Shown: one piece after another, positions 16,507 through 24,392 of the stretch | Layout of the letters: each line of letters opens with the position of its first letter | How positions within the stretch are numbered: position 1 is the first letter of the stretch | NCBI GenBank assembly: GCA_015068985.1 | Contig: SVJL01000010.1 | Location: 1-40,575 of the forward strand | Length of the DNA: 40,575 nucleotides | DNA from: Oscillospiraceae bacterium | GTDB lineage: Bacteria > Bacillota > Clostridia > UMGS1810 | Direction of reading: 5' to 3' | Notes under the pieces: generated by a model | What the model was told of the DNA's origin: nothing | The model's database searches: none | Seen by the model: the letters and a program-made list of their open reading frames with translations, nothing else | Program-made: the position numbers and the translations under genes

Positions 16507-17310
16507 TCACTCCCACACACTTGTGTCGACTTTTGCAGCTTCCGTTGTTGGTGATGATACCGAACTATTTCCACCACCAGTAGAACCTCCACCAGTAGAA
16601 CCTCCACCAGTGGAACCACCGCCTGTAGAACCGCCACTAGTGGAACCACCGACTGTAGAACCGCCACCTGTGTAACCGCCACCTGTGTAACCACCACCTG
16701 TGGAACCGCCACCTGTGGTGTTATTGCTACCACCGTCTTTTTTAGCCTCTTCGCTTTTTGGTGCATCCTGAGGAGCAGGGGCGGATTTTTTTGATTGTTG
16801 TTTACTTTCTTTTTTGGCTTCTTTTGCCTTAGCTTTTGATTCGGCTACAGCCTTATCTTCAGCTGCTATTTTGCCTTTAGCATCGTTCGATGCAGTATCT
16901 TTGGCTGCCGATGGCTCTTGTTGTTCTTTGCCATTTTCTGATGGCAAAGCCTCATTTGGTATGTCCGCATTTTCAGTTAATGCAGCATCTTCTGCCGGAG
17001 ATAAATTTGGAGCTACGGTTTCCGCTTCGTTGAAAAAACGATTATCGGGAACAGCCGGAGGCGTTGCCGGTGTGATTGCAACAACGATTATGGCTATGAA
17101 AAGAACCAATGCCACAACAGCCGAGGCTATGTAGAATATGAGCCATCCGGTTGATATTCTCTTTTTTAGATATGGCAGCATCGGCGGTTGCCACGGAGGC
17201 ATATTTTGCACTGAGTTATCATTGGGGTTCTCTGTGTAAAAAGGCAAACCACAATGCCAGCACTGCGTGTTTTGAGCAGGATTTTCTGCTCCACATCTTC
17301 CGCATTTCAT
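16507..17310 (-). CDS. Zinc-ribbon membrane protein with Lys-rich and Gly/Ser/Thr-repeat tail (copy 1)
   Basis: 267 aa, family not named. Residues 2-18 form a zinc ribbon (MKCGRCGAENPA, CWHCG), and a single helix follows (WLIFYIASAVVALVLFIAIIVVAI). The predicted outer part has a Lys/Ala/Glu-rich stretch (KAKAKEAKKESKQQSKK) likely to be helical, then about ten GGGST-type pentapeptides, then the ending SSVSSPTTEAAKVDTSVWE. The same Lys-rich block and ending occur in the protein at 18692-19492. I use the second ATG (17310): AAGGA lies 8 nt before it, whereas it abuts the first ATG (17319). Possibly a surface-exposed scaffold or sensor; function unknown. Confidence 0.8.
   Translation of the reverse strand: MKCGRCGAENPAQNTQCWHCGLPFYTENPNDNSVQNMPPWQPPMLPYLKKRISTGWLIFYIASAVVALVLFIAIIVVAITPATPPAVPDNRFFNEAETVAPNLSPAEDAALTENADIPNEALPSENGKEQQEPSAAKDTASNDAKGKIAAEDKAVAESKAKAKEAKKESKQQSKKSAPAPQDAPKSEEAKKDGGSNNTTGGGSTGGGYTGGGYTGGGSTVGGSTSGGSTGGGSTGGGSTGGGSTGGGNSSVSSPTTEAAKVDTSVWE
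16571..16720. repeat. 15-bp coding tandem repeats (GGGST)
   Basis: About ten imperfect 15-bp units encode Gly-Gly-Gly-Ser/Tyr-Thr in the zinc-ribbon protein. Third-position changes differ between units, so it is not a single recent expansion; length variation by slippage is plausible. A shorter relative lies at about 18757-18846. Confidence 0.7.
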
Positions 17311-17335
17311 TTTATTCATCCTTTATTTTGTTATT

Positions 17336-18676
17336 TTATTCAGTTACAATGCCATTGTTTCCATAAACGTCAATATATTTTACTGCTCCATCTGCATTAG
17401 TTGTAACTTGGGCGATACCTTTTGAAGGAACATTATCTACAGTATATGTGAAAGCTACTTTTCTTCCATCTGAGAGTATGTAGGTTACCTTTACCTGAGT
17501 GTCATCTAATTTTTCTTCATTTGATGTTAAAGAATCGTCAAAATTTGCAATTGTCTTATTTTCTGCATTTATAATATGATATGACTTTTGCGAATTTTCA
17601 GATTTTACTACAATGGCAGTGTTATCATCTATGATTTTTATTTCATCATATTTTAATTCAACTATGGTTGCATCTTCATTATTAATGCTAAAGTAGGTAT
17701 TGTCTTTTTTTGCGAAAGCAAAGCCGTTGCAGAAAGCTCTAAATTCATCATACTCAAATTTAACAACTTCATTTCCAAATGTATCTATGTAACCATATTT
17801 TCCTTCGCTATTTTTAGCTATTGCTTTTCCGTTTACAAACGGGGTTATTTCCTGATATATAATTCTTGAGTTCAAATCTGTTGCTCCACTGTCTGAAAGC
17901 TTAGAGTATTCAGTTCCAGAAAAGCAAGCGAATCCACCATCTATTGGCTCAATTGAATCATACTGGCAAGGAATAAAAGGCTTAATAGGAAAATTTGACA
18001 GATTATTCATATTTATATATCCATATTTAAGCTTACCAGCGGTATCTGTTCCAACTTTTACTCTACCAAGCTCATCTATGTTACCTATAAAATCATATTT
18101 TTTAGTCACAGCTGTTTTAGCATAATCAACATACCAATATTCTTCGTTCTTACTAACCTTTACTATGCCTCTTTCTTTATCATCTTCCACTGTGTCATAT
18201 TGTGATTCTATATAGATATTTCTGTTGCCTTTATTCCAGTCCTCATTATTTGTTATAACCACGGCATCTAAAGCCTCAGCTACAGCTCTTAATGGTATCA
18301 ACGTTCTGTTATTTTCATCAATTTGTGCAGGAACTTCCATTTCAACCGGTATCACATTATCTTGTTCATATCTTTTTACTTTAGACATTGTTTTATTGCC
18401 TATTTTTAATGCTACACCATCAAATGTACCACTCACTTGTACCGTTTGAATCGTTGCATTCCAATTAACCTTGCATCCCATTGCTTCAAACACTGCTCTG
18501 GCAGGAACCATAGTTCTTCCATTAATAAGCATAGCGTTCGTGTCTTTTGTGTCTACCAGTTTTCCGTTCAAATAAATTTTTATTGTATTTGGTTCATTAC
18601 TCTCATATGCACACACGCCGACACATACTGTTGCAAATATAAATACAATTAATATAATACTGAATACTTTTTTCAT
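17336..18676 (-). CDS. Secreted protein with copper-amine-oxidase-N-type domain and WG repeats
   Basis: 446 aa. A signal peptide (KKVFSIILIVFIFATVCVGVCAYES) is followed by two copper-amine-oxidase-N-like halves: IKIYLNGKLVD with NGRTMVPARAVFEAMGCKVNW, then NRTLIPLRAVAEALDAVV. This domain is common in clostridial wall-associated proteins and does not itself imply oxidase activity. From about residue 170 come WG-type repeats (YGYIDTFGNEVVKFEYDEF and relatives), usually binding modules. The C-terminal 50 residues are shared with the remnant at 16120-16503. Start ATG with AAGGAGGTTACT; 15 nt after the zinc-ribbon gene, so probably one module with it. Confidence 0.85.
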   Translation of the reverse strand: MKKVFSIILIVFIFATVCVGVCAYESNEPNTIKIYLNGKLVDTKDTNAMLINGRTMVPARAVFEAMGCKVNWNATIQTVQVSGTFDGVALKIGNKTMSKVKRYEQDNVIPVEMEVPAQIDENNRTLIPLRAVAEALDAVVITNNEDWNKGNRNIYIESQYDTVEDDKERGIVKVSKNEEYWYVDYAKTAVTKKYDFIGNIDELGRVKVGTDTAGKLKYGYINMNNLSNFPIKPFIPCQYDSIEPIDGGFACFSGTEYSKLSDSGATDLNSRIIYQEITPFVNGKAIAKNSEGKYGYIDTFGNEVVKFEYDEFRAFCNGFAFAKKDNTYFSINNEDATIVELKYDEIKIIDDNTAIVVKSENSQKSYHIINAENKTIANFDDSLTSNEEKLDDTQVKVTYILSDGRKVAFTYTVDNVPSKGIAQVTTNADGAVKYIDVYGNNGIVTE

Positions 18677-18691
18677 AGTAACCTCCTTAAA

Positions 18692-19492
18692 TTATTCCCA
18701 CACACTTGTGTCGAATTTTGCAGCTTCTGTTGTTGGTGATGATACCGAACTATTTCCACCACCTGTAGAACCGCTACCAGTAGAATCGCCACCAGTAGAA
18801 CCACCAGTAGAACCGCCAACTGTGGAACCTCCAACTGCAGAACCACCGCTACCACTGTCTTTTTTAGCCTCTTCGCTTTTTGGTGCATCCTGAGGGGCAG
18901 GGTCGGTTTTTTTTGCTTGTTGTTTACTTTCTTTTTTGGCTTCTTTTGCCTTAGATTTTGCTTCGGCTATTGCTTTATCTTCAGTTGCTATTTTGCCTTT
19001 GGCATCATTTGCTGCTTTACTTTTGCCACTACTTCCATCGGAATTGGTTGTTATTCCTGTAGTCGAACTATCATTCGGCAGCAGTTGTTTTATTGAAGGG
19101 TGAATTCCATCAGATATAACCTCTGCTGCATCCGATGTGCTGGAAGCATCAGAACCTACAACACTACCCTCTTCCCCGCCATCCTTGTTTGAGATGGCAA
19201 TAATAGCCACCACAAGAAGCACGATGACGAGAGCAGATATTATACAAAATACGATAAGCTTATTTGAACCTGACGGTTTTTTGCCGTTTCGTTTTGCAAT
19301 TTTCTTTCTGCCATATGGCGTTGTTCTGATTTCGGTTTGCGGAATATTGGAGCCGGAGCCTGCAACCCAGGAATCAAGCTCATTTTCTTCATAGAAGGTC
19401 TGGCCGCCATCGGCAAGATTTATTCGTGCACCGCAACGCATACACTGTGATGCATTGGAGACTATTTTGTTGCCACAAAATTTACAATACAT
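18692..19492 (-). CDS. Zinc-ribbon membrane protein with Lys-rich and Gly/Ser/Thr-repeat tail (copy 2)
   Basis: 266 aa, paralogue of the product at 16507-17310. N-terminal zinc ribbon MYCKFCGNKI...CMRCGARI, a linker with TPYGRKKIAKRNGKK, and one membrane helix (LIVFCIISALVIVLLVVAIIAI). Then DKAIAEAKSKAKEAKKESKQ, GGSTxGGST repeats, and the same ending SSPTTEAAKFDTSVWE. The near-identical C-terminus in both copies, despite divergent zinc-ribbon and linker regions, suggests that part is under constraint. Ribosome binding site GGGAGGG. Function unknown; it sits between a PP2C and the WG protein. Confidence 0.82.
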   Translation of the reverse strand: MYCKFCGNKIVSNASQCMRCGARINLADGGQTFYEENELDSWVAGSGSNIPQTEIRTTPYGRKKIAKRNGKKPSGSNKLIVFCIISALVIVLLVVAIIAISNKDGGEEGSVVGSDASSTSDAAEVISDGIHPSIKQLLPNDSSTTGITTNSDGSSGKSKAANDAKGKIATEDKAIAEAKSKAKEAKKESKQQAKKTDPAPQDAPKSEEAKKDSGSGGSAVGGSTVGGSTGGSTGGDSTGSGSTGGGNSSVSSPTTEAAKFDTSVWE

Positions 19493-19511
19493 AATTTTTC
19501 CCTCCCAATTG

Positions 19512-20240
19512 TTATTGTATTATGCCACCAATTACGGTGAAGTTGTCATTATTGCCTGTGTAGCGAACAAGAAGACGAACGAGCATATAGTCGATCCATT
19601 CTTTTGCTGTTGCAGATTTGGAAAGGTCAATTTCCATTTCTTCCTCTATCACATTCTCCCAAAAGCCATCGCTGCAAAGCAGAAAAGCATCGCCGCTTTT
19701 GCATACAATTGGCTGATACACAGTGCCGCAGTCGCCATCGGTTGCCTCGCCGAGAACCTTTAAAAGCTTGTTGCGGTCGGCGTCACCACGAATTGCATCG
19801 AAGGACATTTCGCCCATTGTAACCGACATTTGCGACACACTGTGGTCTTTAGACATTTGGGTTATGCTACCGCCGGAGAAATAGTAAAAACGGGAATCTC
19901 CGCTATTGAAATAGGTCAGGATGTTTTTGTCGATAACGCAGCCAACGGCTGTTGTTCTCATGCCCTTGAGGCGTGCATCGGAGCCTTGAAGCTTGATGAT
20001 GCCGTCGTTAACCATTTTTAGAATTGCCTGAATGTTTGAAGCAGTGATTTTGGTGAGTTGAGCAAGGGGAAGCGAAATGTTTTTTACTGCAGCCTGAGAG
20101 GCAATTTCACCGCAATTGTGACCGCCAAGACCATCACAAACAACAGCAACGCATCTTTCTTTTTCGATGATTGTGTCGAAGCTATCTTCGTTGAGTTCTC
20201 TTGAGCCGGTATTTGTATAGGTGTATAAGTCTATGTTCAT
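19512..20240 (-). CDS. PP2C-family Ser/Thr phosphatase 1
   Basis: 242-aa stand-alone cytosolic PP2C (PPM), metal-dependent, expected to remove phosphate placed by the Hanks kinases. Metal-binding motifs are intact: RELNEDSFD, VCDGLGGHNCGE, NSGDSRFYYF, LCSDGFWENV and DNFTVIGG. No membrane segment. The ATG at 20240 is preceded by an in-frame GTG; AAGGA upstream serves either. It is separated from the upstream block by 296 bp of repeats, so it may start a separate transcript with the zinc-ribbon genes. Confidence 0.93.
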   Translation of the reverse strand: MNIDLYTYTNTGSRELNEDSFDTIIEKERCVAVVCDGLGGHNCGEIASQAAVKNISLPLAQLTKITASNIQAILKMVNDGIIKLQGSDARLKGMRTTAVGCVIDKNILTYFNSGDSRFYYFSGGSITQMSKDHSVSQMSVTMGEMSFDAIRGDADRNKLLKVLGEATDGDCGTVYQPIVCKSGDAFLLCSDGFWENVIEEEMEIDLSKSATAKEWIDYMLVRLLVRYTGNNDNFTVIGGIIQ

Positions 20241-20277
20241 CACTTATTTTCCTTCTTTCTTTAAGATTATTTGGTTT

Positions 20278-20357
20278 TAAATTAATCACCGAAAGGGTGA
20301 AAAATGATTATGTTATGTTATTAAAACTTTAATTTCACCATTTTGGTGATTAATTTA
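20278..20357. repeat. 25-bp inverted repeat between PP2C and FHA genes
   Basis: 20278-20302 and 20333-20357 are complementary at 23 of 25 positions, with a 30-bp AT-rich centre. It resembles a small MITE or a terminator-like stem. The rest of the 20241-20536 gap, apart from the copy at 20477, shows no gene or clear promoter. Confidence 0.65.
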
Positions 20358-20476
20358 CATATTACAGAGTTTTTGCAATTTTTACGAACTGTATGAGATG
20401 TGTGCAATAGAAATTTTGATAAACAAAAATTAAATCAATAAACACACAATAATACGAATACGGAAATATTCCGATA

Positions 20477-20504
20477 GTGGGCGGATGAGGGCATCCGCCC
20501 CTAC
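20477..20504. repeat. Palindromic dispersed repeat, copy B (GTAGGGGCGGATG family)
   Basis: Reads GTGGGCGGATGAGGGCATCC then GCCCCTAC. Its complement, GTAGGGGCGGATGCCCTCAT and onward, matches the left arm at 13022 with only a few changes, in opposite orientation. The neighbouring CGGAAATATTCCG (20461-20473) is a perfect palindrome. Confidence 0.65.
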
Positions 20505-20536
20505 GAAATATATAACCAATGGTGTTAAATCAATGA

Positions 20537-21187
20537 TTATTCTGCTTTTTTGTCATCTTTGCCATAAGATTCCCAACTGAAGGATTTGTTGCAAAGAGTG
20601 CGCAGAATGAGTTTTGTTGAACCAAGCTCAATTACGTCATAATCTTTAAGTTCAATAGGACTCATAACAGGATTTCCGTTAACATAAATGTTGCTGCGGG
20701 CATCGCCACCGTAGATATAGAACTTATTGTTTTTAGCGTCATAGTTAACTATTGCAGCAACACCTCTGGAAAGCTTGTCGTCAAAATCGAGTTTGATGTC
20801 ATTTTTTTCGCCTCTGCCAACGGTGTTTTTGTCGCTATAGAGCTTATAGTCGCCGCCGCTATTTTTGCCTTCAACACACACAAGCCAACCTCTCACAGGC
20901 TTATTTCCGCTTGGTGTTGCATCAAGATAAACAGTGATTGCGTGTTCGCCCTCTATGGGTTTTGTTTTGGGAAAATCAACATTTGCATCGGTTACAGGCG
21001 GATTGGGGTTAACATAGCCGTCGTTACCACCAAGAGGCAAGGTTGAGGGAAAATCGTTTGAAGAGCCGTCGAAGCTCTGACCAAGAGGTACAGTTGCATT
21101 AGCAACGCCAACTCCATTACAGAATGGGCAATTTGCACTTTTTTCATCATCATACATATGTCCGTTGGGGCACTGTTGTATAGCCAT
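20537..21187 (-). CDS. Zinc-ribbon FHA-domain protein
   Basis: 216 aa, cytosolic. It starts with a treble-clef-like zinc site (CPNGHMYDDEKSANCPFC) and ends with an FHA domain (about 118-205), the phosphothreonine reader. FHA landmarks are TVGRGEKNDIKLD, LSRGVAAIV and YVNGNPV. The usual His of the SRxH core is not present (SRGVA), so binding specificity may be altered. A middle part (ITVYLDATPSGNKPVRGWLVC) resembles a small beta unit. Good AAGAAGGA ribosome binding site. A likely effector or adaptor for the kinases upstream. Confidence 0.88.
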   Translation of the reverse strand: MAIQQCPNGHMYDDEKSANCPFCNGVGVANATVPLGQSFDGSSNDFPSTLPLGGNDGYVNPNPPVTDANVDFPKTKPIEGEHAITVYLDATPSGNKPVRGWLVCVEGKNSGGDYKLYSDKNTVGRGEKNDIKLDFDDKLSRGVAAIVNYDAKNNKFYIYGGDARSNIYVNGNPVMSPIELKDYDVIELGSTKLILRTLCNKSFSWESYGKDDKKAE

Positions 21188-21222
21188 AATTTTTTCCTTC
21201 TTTCTATATTTTTTATAAAGTA

Positions 21223-21933
21223 TTATTGATTTGCAGGAGGTTGTGAACCCTGAGGAGGTTGACTGCCCATAGGGGGCTGACCGCCCATAGGAGGCTGACC
21301 GCCCTGAGGCATCTGACCGCCCGGTGGCGGCGGTGGCATTCCGGGACCACCCATGCCAACATTGATTTCTACAATCTGCATACCGGCATTGTAGGTAACG
21401 TAGGTGTTTTTCATATAAAGAGCAAGGTCTCTTGCGTAGATATATGTTTTTTCGCCATTAACAAAGGGGGCTGTTGTGATGGCAATGGTTGTTTTGGTGC
21501 CTGCCGTCTGATCATCGGCAATAACGATTGTGTCGTCTACGTTGAGGGTGTAGATTTCGGTTGGAGCCATAATCTTTATGGTGCCATCATCTATTACGCA
21601 ATCGTAGCCAACAGCTTTTGCAAAATCATCAACAGGAAGGTAGGTTCTGCCATTTTCCAGAATAACGTCGAAGGTTATCTGTTGACCGTTGAGCATAACA
21701 CTTCCCGGCTCCGCATTATACATTGGCGGTGGCGGAGGCATCATTGAACCATTGTCTCCTTTTTTGATCAGAACAACAAGAGTTGTGACTAAGGCTACAA
21801 TAACAACAGCTATAACAGAAACGATAACTATTTGCCAGCTTGAGGTTTTGCGAACGGGCCCATATTCCGACATTGGATACTGAGAGTCGGGATAGGCCGA
21901 TGGTGGATAGTTATTGTTTGATTTATTATTCAT
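21223..21933 (-). CDS. Membrane protein with copper-amine-oxidase-N-type domain and Pro/Gly/Gln-rich tail
   Basis: 236 aa. A short cytosolic N-terminus (SNNNYPPSAYPDSQYPMSEYG), a membrane helix (IVIVSVIAVVIVALVTTLVVLI), then outside a PPPPP spacer and a copper-amine-oxidase-N-like domain (VMLNGQQITFDVILENGRTYLPVDDFAKAVG...). The tail repeats GGQPPMGGQPPMGSQPPQ. MPPPPP-type runs also occur in the kinase at 26569 and the CotH protein. Probably a surface-exposed binding module; ligand unknown. AGGAGGAAG ribosome binding site; it starts 11 nt after the RDD-FHA gene. Confidence 0.83.
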   Translation of the reverse strand: MNNKSNNNYPPSAYPDSQYPMSEYGPVRKTSSWQIVIVSVIAVVIVALVTTLVVLIKKGDNGSMMPPPPPMYNAEPGSVMLNGQQITFDVILENGRTYLPVDDFAKAVGYDCVIDDGTIKIMAPTEIYTLNVDDTIVIADDQTAGTKTTIAITTAPFVNGEKTYIYARDLALYMKNTYVTYNAGMQIVEINVGMGGPGMPPPPPGGQMPQGGQPPMGGQPPMGSQPPQGSQPPANQ

Positions 21934-21944
21934 TATTCTTCCTC

Positions 21945-22733
21945 CTATCTTACTTCAAAAGAATTCTGGGGTGTTGCCAGATAGAAGCGGTCGCCGCTCT
22001 TTAGTGCAATTGGCTGCCCCTTAGGCACACGCTTTCCGTTTGCAAGAAAGGTGCCATGAGTTGAGTTGCGGTCGCTGAGAACAAACATTCCCGACATGGG
22101 GTTATATGTTATGAGACAGTGACAACGACTCACCTTAGCTTGAGACTCGGGCACAACAATATTGCATCGGAGTCCATCCCTTCCTATGGTGAGTCCGGAC
22201 TGGGGGATGGGATAGACTGTGCCGGCAAGAGGACCGGTTATGCCAATGAGCTGACTATTGGATGCAAAAGCACCTTTTGATACACGTTTTTGACGTGCAA
22301 AACCACCGGAGTGCGGGCGAGCTTCTTCTGCCAGACCGCTGACAACATAGGTTTTGGCAATCATATCGTGAAGGCACTGTTTTTCGTTGTTAAAAAGTGC
22401 CATAAGATAGCCTATGCACAATATGAGACCGGAAACATATTTTGAAAGATATCTCAAAATAGCGGTTGCATAGCTGATACCCTCTCCGGTTTCGCCTGCA
22501 ACATACAGCTCCATAACTCGTTTGCCCACTGTTGCGTGCATTGAGCCGCCCTCCATTGCTACATAATACACAATTTCGGTTAAAAGCACCAAAGGTATGC
22601 CAACAGCAAAAAATCCGAAGCTTAAGCCGCCAAGTGCAAATGTGAGCCATGCAATGACTGCGTCTATCAAAGAAATTATTATCAAGTCAATTATACGGGC
22701 AAGAACTCTTTTGCCCAAATCTCCATAATTCAT
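21945..22733 (-). CDS. RDD membrane domain fused to FHA domain
   Basis: 262 aa. The N-terminal RDD domain (about 1-130; KRVLARIIDLIIISLIDAV and GKRVMELYV) places three or so helices in the membrane. The C-terminal FHA domain (about 172-262) has intact readers: LTIGRDGLRCNIV, VSRCHCLI and DRNSTHGTFLANG. It would recruit threonine-phosphorylated partners to the membrane. The kinase just upstream also ends in an RDD domain, so the two may assemble through RDD-RDD contacts (inference). Start ATG with GAGGT 9 nt upstream. Confidence 0.92.
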   Translation of the reverse strand: MNYGDLGKRVLARIIDLIIISLIDAVIAWLTFALGGLSFGFFAVGIPLVLLTEIVYYVAMEGGSMHATVGKRVMELYVAGETGEGISYATAILRYLSKYVSGLILCIGYLMALFNNEKQCLHDMIAKTYVVSGLAEEARPHSGGFARQKRVSKGAFASNSQLIGITGPLAGTVYPIPQSGLTIGRDGLRCNIVVPESQAKVSRCHCLITYNPMSGMFVLSDRNSTHGTFLANGKRVPKGQPIALKSGDRFYLATPQNSFEVR

Positions 22734-22796
22734 CGTGTGTTACCTCATTCCTTTAGCCAAAAGTTGCCGAAGCTATGCCTTTTTAGCATATTCGGA

Positions 22797-24371
22797 TTAC
22801 TCTCTTTCGACTATACATACCATACTATCTGTTTTATCTTCAAGCAATTTGCCTTCGTCACCAAACACATACACAAAAATCCCCAGAAGCTTTATTATGT
22901 TGCGAATAATGATTTCGCCGGGTTCAACCTCATAATAAACTCTGCCGCAAACCCGAAGTCCTAAAAGAGCTTTGCCCACAGTTTGGGAGCTTATGAACTC
23001 AAGTGCGATGTTTGCTACAGTGAACACAACCGGAAACATTGTTGCAAATCCTATAAACACAGAATCGAATTCGCCAATTGACAAATACAGTATTGTGAAA
23101 TATATCACACCCCACACCAGCAAATCGATAACATAGGCACTTGCTCTTGCATAAATTGAAGCCGAAAGCCTACCATATTGACGCTGACCTGAAGTGATTA
23201 CCTTTTTGGGTTTTGGACTCTCTGCAACAGATGCCGGTTTTTGCACCACAGCCTGAGCAGTTTTTGCTATTTCTGCCACGGATTGCTTAGCCTTTACCGG
23301 AGTTACAGATTTAACCTTAACCTCAACATTAGGGCGATTATTCTGCTTATGTGTTGTTGGTGACCAATTTATTTTTTGAGCCTGAATCCGTTGAGAAGCC
23401 GAGTCTGCCTTAGTTGGCCAAAGAATTGACCTCATCTGGGCAATGCTTGCCGGTCGTGCCGATGCCGAAAGAGCCATACACTGCTCTACACAATATTGGA
23501 GATTGTGAGGCAGATCCGGTCTGAGAGACGAAAACGGCACGAGACCGTCGTCTACAACACGTTCGGTAGATTCGAGCGGAACCTTTTGCGTCATTAAATG
23601 ATAAAAGGTTGCGGCAAGACCGTAGATGTCGGTGTAGGGGCCTTGCTTGCCTCGTCCTCCATATTGCTCGAGGGGAGCATATCCAACCTTAAGGATTACG
23701 GAAAGTTCGCGGTTTTGCTGCTCCATTTCGCTTCGGGCAGAGCCAAAATCGAGAATTTTAACATTATTATTGTTTGTGACGTATATATTATCGGGAGCTA
23801 TGTCGCGGTGGAAAATGCCCTGTGAATGAATGTATTCGAGTCCGTTCATAACCTGACAGAGAAGATTTATTCCCTCTTCATAGCTAACACGACGGCTAAA
23901 ATTGTTGGAATAACAACGAAGGTTAACGCCGTTACAATATTCCATCACATAATAGGCAGTGTTGTTGGCATAGAAGCTGTCGTAGGTGGATATGATGTTG
24001 GGATGATTCAGTCTTCTGAGAAGATCTGCTTCGCTTACAAAACGCTGTTTGAAACGATTGTAGCGAGGAAGATTATCGGAATCAACCATCACAGCCGGAC
24101 TTGGGGCAGTTCGTAATGCAATAGCGGCAGGAAAAAATTCCTTTATTGCACACACACCGCCAAGTGACATATCGAGGCATTTGTAGGTTACGCCAAAGCC
24201 GCCTGCTCCAAGCTCCTCTCCCACTATGTAGCGATTGCAAAGAATGGTACCGGGGAGAAGATGCCTGGAAGGCGATGAGTTTGGAGTGTATATGTATCCG
24301 CATTTGGGACACGGTTTTTCTGCTACGGGCTTTTCGGAAAAGCAATGGTAGCAGAGATTGTTAATGTTCAC
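22797..24371 (-). CDS. Zinc-ribbon Hanks-type Ser/Thr kinase with C-terminal RDD membrane domain
   Basis: 524 aa. The zinc ribbon uses C7, C10, C21 and C24. The kinase domain (about 42-310) has glycine loop GAGGFGVTY, Lys77 in AIKEFF, catalytic HRDIAPDN (Asp190), LDFGSAR (Asp208) and APLEQYGGRGKQGPYTDIYG, so it should be active. A basic linker (about 315-400) leads to an RDD membrane domain (ARASAYVIDLLVWGVIYF ... GKALLGLRV). The topology differs from the other three kinases, which have one helix and an outer tail. The start is GTG with GGAG 8 nt upstream. Confidence 0.94.
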   Translation of the reverse strand: MNINNLCYHCFSEKPVAEKPCPKCGYIYTPNSSPSRHLLPGTILCNRYIVGEELGAGGFGVTYKCLDMSLGGVCAIKEFFPAAIALRTAPSPAVMVDSDNLPRYNRFKQRFVSEADLLRRLNHPNIISTYDSFYANNTAYYVMEYCNGVNLRCYSNNFSRRVSYEEGINLLCQVMNGLEYIHSQGIFHRDIAPDNIYVTNNNNVKILDFGSARSEMEQQNRELSVILKVGYAPLEQYGGRGKQGPYTDIYGLAATFYHLMTQKVPLESTERVVDDGLVPFSSLRPDLPHNLQYCVEQCMALSASARPASIAQMRSILWPTKADSASQRIQAQKINWSPTTHKQNNRPNVEVKVKSVTPVKAKQSVAEIAKTAQAVVQKPASVAESPKPKKVITSGQRQYGRLSASIYARASAYVIDLLVWGVIYFTILYLSIGEFDSVFIGFATMFPVVFTVANIALEFISSQTVGKALLGLRVCGRVYYEVEPGEIIIRNIIKLLGIFVYVFGDEGKLLEDKTDSMVCIVERE

Positions 24372-24392
24372 TCATATCACTCCAGACGAAAA

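Noticed and set aside
16457-16675. Plus-strand Pro-Val-Glu-Pro repeat ORF
   Set aside because: It is the antisense reading of the Gly-Gly-Gly-Ser-Thr coding repeats.
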